Made by a program: the position numbers and the translations under genes | DNA from: Primulina eburnea | Lineage: Eukaryota > Streptophyta > Magnoliopsida > Lamiales > Gesneriaceae | Assembly: GCF_022965805.1 (NCBI RefSeq) | Contig: NW_027331381.1 | Span: 124,001 to 188,000, forward strand | Direction of reading: 5' to 3' | DNA: 64,000 nucleotides | The notes under the pieces: generated by a model | Told to the model about the DNA's origin: nothing | Seen by the model: only the letters and a program-made list of their open reading frames with translations | Database searches by the model: none | Part shown: positions 42,676 through 54,082 of the stretch, piece by piece | Numbering within the stretch: the stretch's first letter is position 1 | Layout: every line of letters begins with the position of its first letter

Positions 42676-45046
42676 ATTTAAGTAAACATTTTAATTAACT
42701 CTACTTCTTGGGTATTAGATACCGGTTGTGACTCACATCTCTGTAATGGGTTACAGGTGATGGGAAGAAGTAGGAAGCTTAAGGAAGGTGTGACCTTCTT
42801 GAGGATGGGCAATGGAGCAAGAGTTGCTGCCAAGACCTTAAGAGATGTTTACTTATTGTTGAACAATAGTTTTAAGTTAATTAAGAGATGTTTGTTTGTA
42901 CCTTTTTGATGAAAAAACATTATTTCCATTTCTATTGTGATAAAGATGGATATTCTTGTTTATTTAGCAAAGGTGTTTGCAACATTTACAAGAATGAATG
43001 TTTAATTGGTACTTGAGAACTTGAAAACGATCTCTATAACTTAAAATTAAAAGATATTCCATTAAATGTCCATTCAAAGGCAGACACCATATGAGATATG
43101 GATGGGTAAGCCTCCCAAATATTCTTATCTTAGAATATGGGGAGCCCTGCTTATGTGAAGCAGGTAGTGGGAGATAAATTGGATTGTTGATCCATTTTAT
43201 GTTACTTTGTGGGATATCCAAGGAATTAAGTTGGATATCATTTCTATCATCCCCAAGAAACAAAAGTGTTTGTTTCTAGGAATGCAACCTTTTTGGGAAA
43301 AGGATTTTCTATTGGATAGAAAAAGGGAGATGATAGAACTCGAAGATGTTCGAGAGACACCCACAGTTATAGAACCCACACCCAAAGAGCCAAGAGAGGA
43401 GATACAAGCTCCTAGAAGATACGAGAAAGTCTCGAGACCACCTATGAGGTATGGTCAGCTTCTTGAAGAAGGCCATGATGAGCCTAACCATGGATGTGAT
43501 CCATGGACCTTCAAGGAAGCGTTATCTGATGCCGATTCATCCAAGTGGCTTGAAGCAATGGAATCTGAGATGAATTCCATGCATTCGAACCAAGTGTAGG
43601 ATCTTGTGGATCCACCTGTGGGAACTGTTCCCACAGGGACTTGGGGAGGATGGGAAGGTGTTGACCTTCAAGGCGCGATTGGTGGCAAAAGGATGTACTC
43701 AAAGACAAGGAGTTGACTTTGAGGAAACCTTTTCCCAATCGCAATGTTCAAGTCCATAAGGATTTTATTAGCCATAGCTGCATAGTATGACTATGAGATA
43801 TGGCAGATGGATGTCAAGACAAACTTTCTTAAATGGGGATTTTAAGAAAGTTATTTACATGTCTAAACCTGAAGGGTTTACATCTATCGGAAGTGAGCAT
43901 ATGGTATGCAAACTTCAGAGATCTATTTATGATCTAAAGCAGGCATCTAGGAGTTGGAACCTCAGATTCGAAAGTACAATCAAATAGTTTGATTTACTGT
44001 GAATCATGAGGGACCCTATGTGTATAAGAAGGTCAGTGGGAGTGTTGTGACATTCCTGGTGCTTTATGTTGATGACATTCTAATCTTTGGGAATGCTGTA
44101 GGAATGTTGCAATCAACAAAGATATGGTTAGCGAGTAAGTTCTCGATGAAGGACTTGGGTGAAGCATCTTTTGTATTGGGATACAGATCTATTGAGATAG
44201 ATCGAAAAGATGACTTGGTCTCACCCAGTCCACATACATGATACCATCGTGAAGCGGTTCTCGATGGATGCGTCCTTGAGAGGACATCTACCAATGTGTC
44301 ATGGCGTGTCCCTATCCAAGTCTGTCTCCTGAGACTGATGCAGAGATAGTGACGATGACACGCATTCCGTATGCTTCGGCAATTGGTAATATCATGTATG
44401 GGATGATATCTACACGTCCTGACGTGGCGTTTTCACTATGTGTAGTGAAAAGATATCAATCGAACCCCGGTCTTCCACAACTAGAAAGCTGTGAAAGACA
44501 TCCTCAAGTTGTTGAGAAGGACCAATAAGTTGTTCTTGGTCTATGGGGGTAGAGAACTGAAATTGGAAGGCTATACCGACTCTAGCTTCCAAAGCGATAT
44601 CGATAACTCGAAGTCAACCTCTAGGTTTGTATTCATGCTCAAAGGTGCTGCTGTCTCTTGGAAGAGTTCCAAGCAAGACAATATTACGGATTCCAGCACA
44701 GAGGCCGAATACATTGCTGCATCAGATGCAGCAAGGGAGGCTGTTTGGATAAGGAATTTCGTCTAAGAGTTGGACGTCATTCCTAATGGAGTTGCTCCTA
44801 TCCCGGTGTTGTGTGACAACACGGGAGCTATAGCTCAAGCAAAGGAGCCAAGGTCTCATCAGAATCCAAACTCGTATTGAGAAAGTACCACATCCTCGGA
44901 GAGATTGTGGAAAGAAGAGTAGTGTCTATTGACAAAGTCGGCTCCGCAGATTATGTTGTTGATCCACTAGCTAAGCCTTTACCTGGACCATTATTCGACA
45001 AGCATCGCGAATCAATGGGTTTTATGCATATGGGTAGTTGGCTCTA
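42676..45046 (+). pseudogene. element D pol: decayed protease, integrase-deleted, broken RT and RNase H
   Basis: Similarity to the other copia continues in pieces and different frames: a protease remnant near 42715-42760 (DTGCDSHLCNGLQVMG); the integrase N-terminal border to ~43064; then a direct jump to the integrase C-terminal segment (PYEIWMGKPPKYSYLR) at ~43085, missing 656 bp that include the catalytic core. RT pieces follow at 43207-43599, 43787-43987 (DLKQASRSWNLRFESTIK) and 43999-44241 (YVDD kept near 44070), and RNase H at 44301-44766 (TEAEYIAAS kept), separated by stops and frameshifts. No Pol activity can be encoded. Confidence 0.9.
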
Positions 45047-45050
45047 GTGC

Positions 45051-45061
45051 AAGTGGGAGAT
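45051..45061 (+). other. element D polypurine tract
   Basis: AAGTGGGAGAT immediately before the 3' LTR start TGTTAGAG, identical to the tract of the other copia copy. Confidence 0.82.
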
Positions 45062-47259
45062 TGTTAGAGTAGGTGCCCGTCGAGCCAAGTGTTGGCCGAG
45101 TGTTCACAATGAAACTCTATGTATAAGCAATCTTTATTTTAATAATATTTGAAATTATTATTTTGGCAAATCTTTATCTGTATACCCATGCTAGCTGCAT
45201 AGATAAAGCCCTTGAATATACAAATAGTAGAAAGAATATGAGATTCTCATATGATGAGTATCATGAAACTCATATTTGTAATACTGTATATTCTAAACGG
45301 TTCCTAGTCGATTCAGCCGCCACTAAGAAGGATATAGGCCGCTAGAGTTCGAGACTAGTATCTGCGATGTGAGTACCATGTTTCATTGGTAGGGGACATT
45401 GTGATGTCCGAACATGCAGATAGGTGCACCTTGTAGAGTGCACTGAACAACCCTCCATAAAAGGACTTTCCAAGTGGTTCTCACTTATCGAGTGGAAATG
45501 TCCTAGTTTATGGTTGTACAGAATTAGTCCTTATGACCCGGGACAACATTGAGACTCTATGTGCTAGAATTACACTTTGACTTGTTTACCGACTCTTATG
45601 GGGTCATCAGGTGGCAAGGTTGGGTGTTCTGTCGAAACACATAGGAGTCGATGCATTGTAGTCGGGGATTCACCGCTTACCTTCGGGTATGGATATCCTA
45701 TGTGTTATCATGTGTATGTAGATCGAAATCTCTGGCCAGAGTATGGTTGTAATTATGAGAGGTGTTTCATAGATTACACCATCGATGCAACTACGACATG
45801 ACACATAGTATCGATTCATTGACAACTCTCGATAAACCAATGGTTGTCGAATCGATCGGGATATATGAGTTGAAGGGACCGTACTGTGCGCTAACCATAA
45901 TTGAATGGTTCTTGCAGGCACTATCATGTGATACCTAGGGAATCACGTAAGCGATGCTGCTAGGCGTTTAACGTGATTGGTTGGGTACTATCAGACTTGA
46001 GTTCTGACGTTCTTATTATCAAGGTGTTGATAAGTAAGAATGGAGCAATTAGGGTATGCTCGAATAAGGACATGTTTAGTCCGAATCACATGGAGATGTG
46101 AACCCACGGCTAGTTGTATCAATGAACCATTGAGGGCCACACAAGTACTAGCTTTGTAAATCCCGATGAGAAGTAAAATAGTTCAATGTGTTGAACGGCT
46201 TATAAAGGAGTTTATAAGCGTAAGTAAAATTAGAAGTTTGACTTCTATAAAGGAGAAAATGGTTCAATGTGTTGAACGACTTATAAATGTGTTTATAAGC
46301 GTAAAGAAAAATAGAAGTATGACTTCTATGAGAGAAATATAAATTTTAATTTATGAAAGTGTTCCTAGATTAAAATTTGGCCAAGTAAATAATGTAGTTG
46401 AAAATTGTGATTTTCATAAACATTATTGGGGACTAAATTAAATTAATTCAAGTGTTGAATTAATTAAACACTAGTAGACCTAGTAGAGTCTAAATAATTA
46501 AAATTAATTCAAGTGTTGAATTAATTAAATAATATTGAGTCTTGTAGAGCTCAATTAAAATAATTATTTAACTAGTGGGACTTGAATAAATTCAAGTAGT
46601 ATTTAATTAATCTCAAATATGTTTGAGATAATTAAAATTTAGTCCATGGTTTTTAATGTGTTAAAAACCATATAATATATGTGAGACATGCTAGGGTTTG
46701 CATGCTTGGGAGGTGAAGATTCTTGAATACTTTTGATTAAAAAATTGCAAAGGCATACAACTTTTGTATCTAACTTTTTGCAACCCCAAGAGAACTCTTC
46801 CCTCCTCCATTCCACTAAACTTGGCCGAAAATTCTCCTCCCAATTTCTCTCCATTTTTCTCTTCTTGTGTGTTCTTCAATTTGTTGAGGAACACTACACT
46901 TCTCTTTGAAAAATCCTCACATTTTTCTAGTGCAAATTGTGAGGGGATCTACCTAGTTGGTGGTGGGCCTAATTTGAAGGAAAGCTTCAAGGATTTGGAG
47001 GAGAGCTTGTAGATTCATCTTCCATTCAAGAGCTTTGTTGCTAGTCAACAAAGTTGGAGCCACAATCAACTTTTAAAGTTGATAGGTAAAATTTTCTCAA
47101 CACCCTATGCTTGAAAGTTGAGATTTTTGTATATGTTTGCACAACTAGTACATGGTGTTCATTTTTGATAAATATTCTTGAAAAATTTCGGTTTTCATGA
47201 TTAATAAAATATTTTGTGCTTCCGTTGCGATTTTGAACACCGTATATCGATCCCTTCCA
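45062..47259 (+). repeat. element D 3' LTR
   Basis: 2198 bp, ending CCCTTCCA instead of CCCTTTCA. Mismatches to the 5' LTR that I could see are near 45158, 45506, 45759, 46279, 46720 and 47258. Confidence 0.95.
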
Positions 47260-47264
47260 GTATC

Positions 47265-47492
47265 TATATACCGGGGCATGTCCCGAGAATATGAGTTGTT
47301 TGTATGTGATTGGTTTTGATTATGTGTGGGCGTGTTTTATGATTTGAATTTAGATACTATTTTTAGTATTTAAATATCAGAAGAGATATTTTGGGCTCAT
47401 TGTAAAGAAATTTTAAACCCGTTTTCCGCTGTGATTAATTAAACCCTAATCAGATTGCATTGTAATAACGATTAGGAGTTAAGGGCCTCACA
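47265..47492 (+). repeat. element C 5' LTR, right part
   Basis: 228 bp continuing the LTR after element D (TATATACCGGGGCATG to GGCCTCACA), matching 53850-54077. Confidence 0.92.
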
Positions 47493-47497
47493 CAGAG

Positions 47498-47509
47498 TGG
47501 TATCAGAGC
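47498..47509 (+). other. element C primer binding site
   Basis: TGGTATCAGAGC, five bases after the LTR end at 47492, Met-tRNA type. Confidence 0.88.
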
Positions 47510-47703
47510 ATAGCTGGGAATGCTCTATTGAGTCTTGTGTACACTTGAATAGGCACAAATGAATTGTGCGTATGTGGTTGATTTATTTGTATTACTTGCT
47601 CTTACTTGATTTGATTTGAGTAAGTATATGATGAGATTGATGATATGAAATGATGAGATTATGAGATTAATATGGATCTGTGATATTCATCATTGATTTG
47701 TAG

Positions 47704-49395
47704 ATGGATCACACAGATGAAGTTGCGAGTAGTAATACTGAGAGGATGGTTGGACAATTTGAAGGATTGTCCATGGATGTGGTGATGGCTCGATTCCAAG
47801 ATTTGAAACCACCGAAGTTCTTTGACACCGAGAGTGCTGAAAGAGCTGAGTCCTGGCTGAAGGATATCGAGCACTTGTTTAATATTGTTGAGTATTCCAA
47901 GGCTCGGAGACTGAAAATTGCTTTGTATCAGCTGAAAGACCGAGCTAAATCTTGGTGGGAAGCCGCTGAGATTGGATTGAAAGAGGCTGGGACTGAAGTC
48001 ACATGGGATGTCTTCAAGGCCCAGTTTCTGGAGCAGTATTCTCCTCCATCTTATTATACTGCTCAGGAGAATGAATTTAATAATCTGCAGCAGGGAACGA
48101 TGACTGTTGCAGAGTATGCTTCTAAATTTTCTACTCTGTTGAAGTATGCACCTCACGTAGCTGGAAATGCGAGGGCAAAATATAACAGGTTTGTAAATGG
48201 TTTACATCCTGTTTTATATACATATGTTGTTTCTGGACTGCCTACCAGCTACGCAGAGGCAGTTGAACGAGCCAAGGCAGCCGAAGCTGGACTTAGGAGA
48301 GGAGGTCCACAGTATACTCCTCCACCTCCGGTGTCAGCTCAGCAGCCTACTTTGAGGCCGAGAGGTAAGAAGTTCAAGAAGACTGGTTCTGTTTCTTCGT
48401 CTTCTTCGAGTTCTAGTGGATCACAGAGAGGGAGTCCTGTGATTGCTCCCTATTGTAGTCATTGTGGAGACAAACATACTATCGAGCAGTGTCGAGGTAT
48501 GTCTGGTACTTGTTATCAATGTGGGCAGGAAGGCCATTTCTCACGAGTATGTCCGAACAGGGGTACGACTTCTGCTCAACCCCAGCCAGGATTTAGAGGT
48601 GGCCCTAGTATGATGAGACCTGCTGTTCCTGTTCCATCTTTTCAGCAGTCGAATGTCCCACGATATCGAGGACCGGGTGGTCAGATTGCCCAAGTTCCTC
48701 CTCAAGTGAGAGTGTATGCCATGACTGAGGATCAGGCGAGAGAAGCTCCTGGTGGTGTGATTGCAGGTATTTGCACGCTTTGCGATTATCCTGCACGTGT
48801 TTTATTTGATACAGGAGCATCTCATTCATTCATATCTCATGCATTTGTTGCATCTCACGATATTGAATGTACCCCGTTGTATGGTACTTTGTCGATAGCC
48901 ACGCCAGCAGGGAAGATTATTTTGTCTGAGAAAATTGTGCATAATTGTGTATTGATATATGAGGATAATGTGATATTTCTGAATTTGATTGTCCTCCCTA
49001 TGCACGACTTCGATTGTATTGTTGGCATGGATATCTTGATGACAAATCGAGCTACCGTTGATTGTTGTCACGGAGTGGTTCGATTTCGACCTATTGATGG
49101 ACCCAAGTGGAATTTTTATGGCAAGGGTTCCCAAGCCAAAATTCCATTGGTATCTTCCTTGGAGATGTCTCGGTTGTTGAATAGCGGAGATGAGGGTTAT
49201 CTTATCTACGCTATTGATATTTCGAAGAAGGAGTCTTCTTTATCTGAGATTCCTGTTGCGAAAGAGTTTCCGGATTATTTCCCGATGAGATTCCTGATTT
49301 TCCTCCTCATCGAGAAGTTGAGTTTAGTATTGATCTTGTGCCGGGGACTGCGCCTATATCTAAAGCTCCCTATCGCATGGCACCACTGGAACTGA
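47704..49395 (+). CDS. element C Gag and protease; frame lost near 49283
   Basis: ATG at 47704; the frame runs to TGA at 49393-49395, but family similarity stops at ~49283 and the last ~37 codons read a different frame. In order: Gag core ([53 protein letters not shown]); a Ser-rich basic linker; Cys/His cluster [13 protein letters not shown] and knuckle [14 protein letters not shown] (~270-283); aspartic protease DTGASHSF (~369) with GMDIL further on. Gag forms the particle and protease matures it. The switch to the pol frame is -1 and coincides with the heptamer TTTCCCG at 49278-49284. A 1-bp deletion is the simplest cause, since element B of the same order has one uninterrupted frame. Confidence 0.92.
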   Translation: MDHTDEVASSNTERMVGQFEGLSMDVVMARFQDLKPPKFFDTESAERAESWLKDIEHLFNIVEYSKARRLKIALYQLKDRAKSWWEAAEIGLKEAGTEVTWDVFKAQFLEQYSPPSYYTAQENEFNNLQQGTMTVAEYASKFSTLLKYAPHVAGNARAKYNRFVNGLHPVLYTYVVSGLPTSYAEAVERAKAAEAGLRRGGPQYTPPPPVSAQQPTLRPRGKKFKKTGSVSSSSSSSSGSQRGSPVIAPYCSHCGDKHTIEQCRGMSGTCYQCGQEGHFSRVCPNRGTTSAQPQPGFRGGPSMMRPAVPVPSFQQSNVPRYRGPGGQIAQVPPQVRVYAMTEDQAREAPGGVIAGICTLCDYPARVLFDTGASHSFISHAFVASHDIECTPLYGTLSIATPAGKIILSEKIVHNCVLIYEDNVIFLNLIVLPMHDFDCIVGMDILMTNRATVDCCHGVVRFRPIDGPKWNFYGKGSQAKIPLVSSLEMSRLLNSGDEGYLIYAIDISKKESSLSEIPVAKEFPDYFPMRFLIFLLIEKLSLVLILCRGLRLYLKLPIAWHHWN

Positions 49396-52220
49396 AAGAA
49401 TTGAAAGAACAATTACAGGATCTTCTCGATAAGGGATATATTCGACCGAGTGTATCACCTTGGGGAGCTCCAGTTTTATTTGTTCGAAAGAAAGATGGTA
49501 CGATGCGAATGTGTATCGACTATAGACAGCTGAATCGGGTTACTGTGAAGAACAAGTACCCACTTCCTCGTATTGATGATTTGTTTGATCAGCTTCAAGG
49601 TACTTCTGTTTACTCGAAGATTGATCTTCGTTCTGGGTATCATCAAGTACGAGTTCGAGACGAAGATGTACCCAAGACTGCTTTTCGTACGAGGTATGGC
49701 CATTATGAATTCTTGGTTATGCCTTTTGGTCTTACGAATGCTCCTGCTATCTTCATGGACTTAATGAATCGTGTCTTCCGAGATTATCTGGACCGATTCG
49801 TTATTGTGTTTATCGATGATATTCTTGTGTATTCGAAATCGAAAAAGGAGCATGCTGAACATCTGAGACTGGTACTTCAGACTCTTCGTACTAGTCATTT
49901 GTATGCCAAATTTTCCAAATGTGAATTCTGGATGGACAAGGTGGTATTTTTGGGCCATGTCATTTCGAGACATGGTATATCTGTTGATCCTTCAAAGGTC
50001 GAAGCTGTATTGAATTGGCCAAGACCTACGAATGTTCCTGAGCTCCGAAGCTTCATGGGTTTAGCTGGTTATTATCGTCGTTTTATCGAAGGATTTTCGA
50101 AGATAGCTAAACCTATCACTCAACTGACACAGAAGAATCAGCGATTCATTTGGTCAGATGAATGTGAAGCTAGTTTTCTTGAATTGAAGACGAGATTAAC
50201 CACAGCACCTGTGCTTACTATTCCCTCAGGTACCGGAGGATTTGTGGTTTGTACAGATGCGTCTGGTAAAGGGTTGGGCTGTGTTCTGATGCAACATGGC
50301 AAAGTGGTTGCTTATGCATCTCGTCAATTGAAATCTCATGAAACTCGTTATCCTGTTCATGATCTCGAATTGGCCGCCATTGTGTTTGCTTTGAAGATTT
50401 GGCGCCATTATTTGTACGGAGAAAAGTTTGTTATCTATTCGGACCATAAAAGTCTGAAATATCTCTTTTCTCAATCTGATTTGAATATGAGGCAACGCAG
50501 GTGGATGGATCTCCTGAAAGATTTTGATTGTGAGATTCAATATCACCCTGGATCGGTGAATGTTACTGCGGATGCCCTGAGCCGTAAAGTTTATGATTCT
50601 GTTCTAGCTTCTGTTAGTGTCGCCAAGGTACATGAGGATATATGTACTTCTGGTTGGACTTTTCACTCGAATTGGAATTCTGTCACTGTCTCAGCATTGC
50701 AAATTGAGCCAAATTTGATATCGAAGATTCGAAAGGCCCAACGAAGCGATGCTCAGATCCAAAAGTCGAAAGAACTGGTATCTGCTGGACATCAGTCTGG
50801 ATTTCAGATTTCTTCTGATGGTTCTTTACGACTTAACGGTCGGCTGGTAGTTCCTAATGATTCTGATTTGGAATCTGCCCTTCTTCGTGAAGCACATTGT
50901 AGCAAATACAGTATTCAACCGGGAGGCCGGAAGATGTATTTGACATTGAGACCTCAATTCTGGTGGAGACGTATGAAGAAGGACATTGCTGAATTTATTT
51001 CGAAATGTCTTGTCTGCCAGCAAGTGAAAGCCGAGAGAATGAAACCTGGAGGTTTACTCCATAGTCTTGAAATCCCGAAATGGAATTGGGAGCATATTGC
51101 TATGGATTTTGTGACTCATTTAGCTCGTTCGCCCAAGGGCTGTGATGCTATTTGGGTTATTATTGATCGGCTTTCGAAATCTGCACATTTTATTCCGTAT
51201 GAGCGGACTTATCCTTATAAGAGAATGACCCGTTTATACATTGAGAATGTTGTGAGACTGCACGGGGTGTCAGTCTCAATTGTATCTGATCGTGATCCCA
51301 GGTTTGCTTCTAAATTCTGGGGTAGTTTTCAGGAAGCGATGGGTACGCGTTTGGCTATGAGTACTGCTTATCATCCTCAAACTGATGGTCAGACTAAGCG
51401 TACGATTCAGACTTTAGAGGATATGTTACGTGCGATTGTGATGGATTTCAGAATGGGATGGCAAGATGCCTTACCATTGGTTGAATTTTCTTATAATAAT
51501 AGCTTTCAGACGAGTATCGGTATGGCACCGTTTGAAGCTTTATATGGGAGACGATGTAGATCACCGTTATTCTGGGATGAGATTGGTGAGAGACAGTTGA
51601 CTGGACCTGAAATGATACAGGAAATGAACGATAAGGTTCAGTTAATTCGGCAGCGGATGAAAGCTGCTCAGGATCGTCAAACGAGTTATGCGAATAAACG
51701 AAGACGACCCTTGGAATTCCAGAAAGGTGACAGAGTGTTTTTGAAAATATCTCCCTTTAGAGGCACTGTTCGATTCGGCATGCGAGGGAAGTTATCTCCT
51801 CGTTATGTTGGTCCATACGAGATTCTGGATCGAGTTGGTGATCTTGCGTATCGATTGGCATTGCCACCAGCTCTATCTGCTATTCACGATGTGTTTCATG
51901 TTTCTATGTTGAGGAAATATGAACCTGATCCATCGCATGTGCTTGCACCTGATGAGGTTGAACTTGATCCTTCTCTTTCCTATGTTGAGCAACCTGTTCG
52001 CATTATGGATCGAAAGGAAAAGATATTGCGTAATAAATCGATTCCTCTGGTACGAGTGCAATGGACACGACATGGAGTTGAAGAATCAACATGGGAATTG
52101 GAGAGCAAGATGCGAGATTCGTATCCGCATTTGTTTGATTCTACGACATCTATTCCATTGTATTCGATGTATTCTGATCCTTATTCTGATTTTAGTTTTG
52201 ATATGTACTATAACTGGTGA
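49284..52220 (+). CDS. element C Pol: reverse transcriptase, RNase H, integrase
   Basis: Open in the -1 frame from ~49284 to TGA 52218-52220, with no credible start of its own. [61 protein letters not shown] and the catalytic FIDDIL (YxDD equivalent). RNase [41 protein letters not shown]. Integrase: zinc finger AHCSKYSIQ with CLVC (the usual second His is Gln here), core Asp in MDFVTHLA, Asp in VSDRDPRF, but DGQTKRTIQ where relatives have GQSERVIQ and GQSERNIQ, so the catalytic Glu is Lys (codon 51396-51398). The C-terminal chromodomain-like tail ([14 protein letters not shown]) is followed by ~30 extra residues rich in Ser, Tyr and Asp. RT looks intact; integrase should be dead. Confidence 0.93.
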   Translation, partial: DEIPDFPPHREVEFSIDLVPGTAPISKAPYRMAPLELKELKEQLQDLLDKGYIRPSVSPWGAPVLFVRKKDGTMRMCIDYRQLNRVTVKNKYPLPRIDDLFDQLQGTSVYSKIDLRSGYHQVRVRDEDVPKTAFRTRYGHYEFLVMPFGLTNAPAIFMDLMNRVFRDYLDRFVIVFIDDILVYSKSKKEHAEHLRLVLQTLRTSHLYAKFSKCEFWMDKVVFLGHVISRHGISVDPSKVEAVLNWPRPTNVPELRSFMGLAGYYRRFIEGFSKIAKPITQLTQKNQRFIWSDECEASFLELKTRLTTAPVLTIPSGTGGFVVCTDASGKGLGCVLMQHGKVVAYASRQLKSHETRYPVHDLELAAIVFALKIWRHYLYGEKFVIYSDHKSLKYLFSQSDLNMRQRRWMDLLKDFDCEIQYHPGSVNVTADALSRKVYDSVLASVSVAKVHEDICTSGWTFHSNWNSVTVSALQIEPNLISKIRKAQRSDAQIQKSKELVSAGHQSGFQISSDGSLRLNGRLVVPNDSDLESALLREAHCSKYSIQPGGRKMYLTLRPQFWWRRMKKDIAEFISKCLVCQQVKAERMKPGGLLHSLEIPKWNWEHIAMDFVTHLARSPKGCDAIWVIIDRLSKSAHFIPYERTYPYKRMTRLYIENVVRLHGVSVSIVSDRDPRFASKFWGSFQEAMGTRLAMSTAYHPQTDGQTKRTIQTLEDMLRAIVMDFRMGWQDALPLVEFSYNNSFQTSIGMAPFEALYGRRCRSPLFWDEIGERQLTGPEMIQEMNDKVQLIRQRMKAAQDRQTSYANKRRRPLEFQKGDRVFLKISPFRGTVRFGMRGKLSPRYVGPYEILDRVGDLAYRLALPPALSAIHDVFHVSMLRKYEPDPSHVLAPDEVELDPSLSYVEQPVRIMDRKEKILRNKSIPLVRVQWTRHGVEESTWELESKMRDSYPHLFDSTTSIPLYSMYSDPYSDFSFDMYYNW

Positions 52221-52283
52221 CATATATATGTTTACCAATGTTATGTATATAATGATGTTTGAGATTTCGGGGACGAAATCTTT

Positions 52284-52298
52284 TAAGAGGGGGAGAAA
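52284..52298 (+). other. element C polypurine tract
   Basis: AAGAGGGGGAGAAA before the LTR start TGTAAGGACC. It is preceded by ATTTCGGGGACGAAAT, an inverted repeat shared in form with the other gypsy elements. Confidence 0.83.
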
Positions 52299-54077
52299 TG
52301 TAAGGACCGTGCATCGTATTATCGTAAATCCTACGTGATTATCGATATTTAATGAAATTGTCATATGATTAGGTATTTGACGTATCTTATGACAATGGAA
52401 TTGAGAAATGAATATTGTATATGAATTGATGTTGTAAGAATTTGATTTGAGAAGCCGGACGCCAAAATAGTACAAAACCAATATTTTGTACAGAACATGT
52501 GGCGCCCGAGCGGTAGGAAATTACCGCCCGAGCGCCAAGGAAGAAAAGGTGAATGTTCTCGGACAGAACATACCGCGCCCGGGCGGTAATGTTTGACCGC
52601 CCGAGCGCGGTGTATTCGAAACTCGGGGACAGAATGTCTCGCGCTCGGGCGCGAGAATTTTACCGCCCGAGCGCGAGAGGCGGTGGGATAAGAATAAATT
52701 CTTCTCCTTCTTTCCTCCGTCAGATAATTTCAACAACTTCGAGAGGAAAGTTCGAGATTTCAAAATTCTTCCGTCCGATTTGACTTTGAAACGCTGTCTA
52801 AACGCGAAACAAATTATATATTTGTAATCGTCGCGTCGAAGGCTTCTGACTGAGGTAATTTTCTTCGAGTTCCAGCAGCTTTAAATATCATAGTGCTGGA
52901 ATAGCATGTATTTGAAGTTGAATTTCTGATATGTAGTAGAATAACCGACAATAAACTCGTAATCGAAGTCGGAATTAAATTATGATATGATTATGATTTG
53001 ATATGAATTTTTGAAGTTTCAAATGATATTTGAAACTCATATTATTGATTTTGGAGTATGTTATTGATTGAAATGAATATGTAATTGATGTAGATAAAGT
53101 GTATCTTCAAGCTACATCAATTGGAACGAAGAATTGAGGTATGTTACGACCGGGTAACATACGACAGGTATCTGTATTATATGATATATGATTGGATTGA
53201 TTGGATTGGAATACGTGTCTATGTGCCTATTTGATGATTTGATGTGGCATACATGACATTGAGATTTGAGTATCGATGTATAAAATAAATATTTTGTTAA
53301 CACACATCATTTTATGCATACATCGATACATGACATGCACGTTGAGCTATGATCCTTAGATACCCTGATATGATTTGATTGGATTCCGGGGTTTGTGAAC
53401 ACAATCGCTATGCCGGTATTATATGACCCATAAAGCATAGACAATTGTGGCCCCATATGATTGGATATGAGATGTGGGATTGACGACGCTTCGTCGACGT
53501 TGTCATATGTATATTCCCATATCGGCCGGTGTGCCAGCTCGAGCATTGATTTGATTTGATAGCGATTCGATTGATTCTGACATGTGCTCAGTGGATGGGC
53601 ATTTGACCCTATACCTCCACGACATACATGCATTGCATACCATATATCATTGTTTAGATACTTGTGGTATATATTGTGGTTGTTCCATACGGAGCTTTGC
53701 TCACCCCCAAGGGGGGCTGTTGTTGTCTTTGTGTGTGGACAATGGCAGGTACTCCAGGACATCCGGAGACCGGAGAGGGTACTTCTGGAGGGAGCCACTG
53801 TTGAGTTGAGGTTTTTATATGTTGTTCCCAGTATGTATGTATATGTATCTATATACCGGGGCATGTCCCGAGAATATGAGTTGTTTGTATGTGATTGGTT
53901 TTGATTATGTGTGGGCGTGTTTTATGATTTGAATTTAGATACTATTTTTAGTATTTAAATATCAGAAGAGATATTTTGGGCTCATTGTAAAGAAATTTTA
54001 AACCCGTTTTCCGCTGTGATTAATTAAACTCTAATCAGATTGCATTGTAATATCGATTAGGAGTTAAGGGCCCCACA
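52299..54077 (+). repeat. element C 3' LTR (uninterrupted, 1779 bp)
   Basis: TGTAAGGACC to GGCCCCACA. It contains GC-rich inverted repeats (52502-52680) and the divergent three-hairpin module (53692-53742). It abuts the CTATC TSD and the resumed pol frame of element B. Confidence 0.95.
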
Positions 54078-54082
54078 CTATC

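Larger units (their letters stand above)
37802..47259 (+). mobile_element. copia element D inside the 5' LTR of element C
   Basis: TSD GTATC (37797-37801 and 47260-47264). LTRs 37802-39999 and 45062-47259 are both 2198 bp with about 6 mismatches by eye, the youngest pair in the window. PBS, leader, intact gag, heavily decayed pol and PPT follow. It belongs to the same family as the minus-strand copia 11307-22705. Confidence 0.95.
36251..54077 (+). mobile_element. gypsy element C (family TGTAAGGACC) inside element B
   Basis: TSD CTATC (36246-36250 and 54078-54082) within B's RT coding sequence. The 5' LTR is 36251-37801 plus 47265-47492 (split by element D) and the 3' LTR is 52299-54077; both total 1779 bp, with about 9 mismatches by eye. 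PBS, gag-protease frame, pol frame and PPT are all present in order. Confidence 0.95.
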
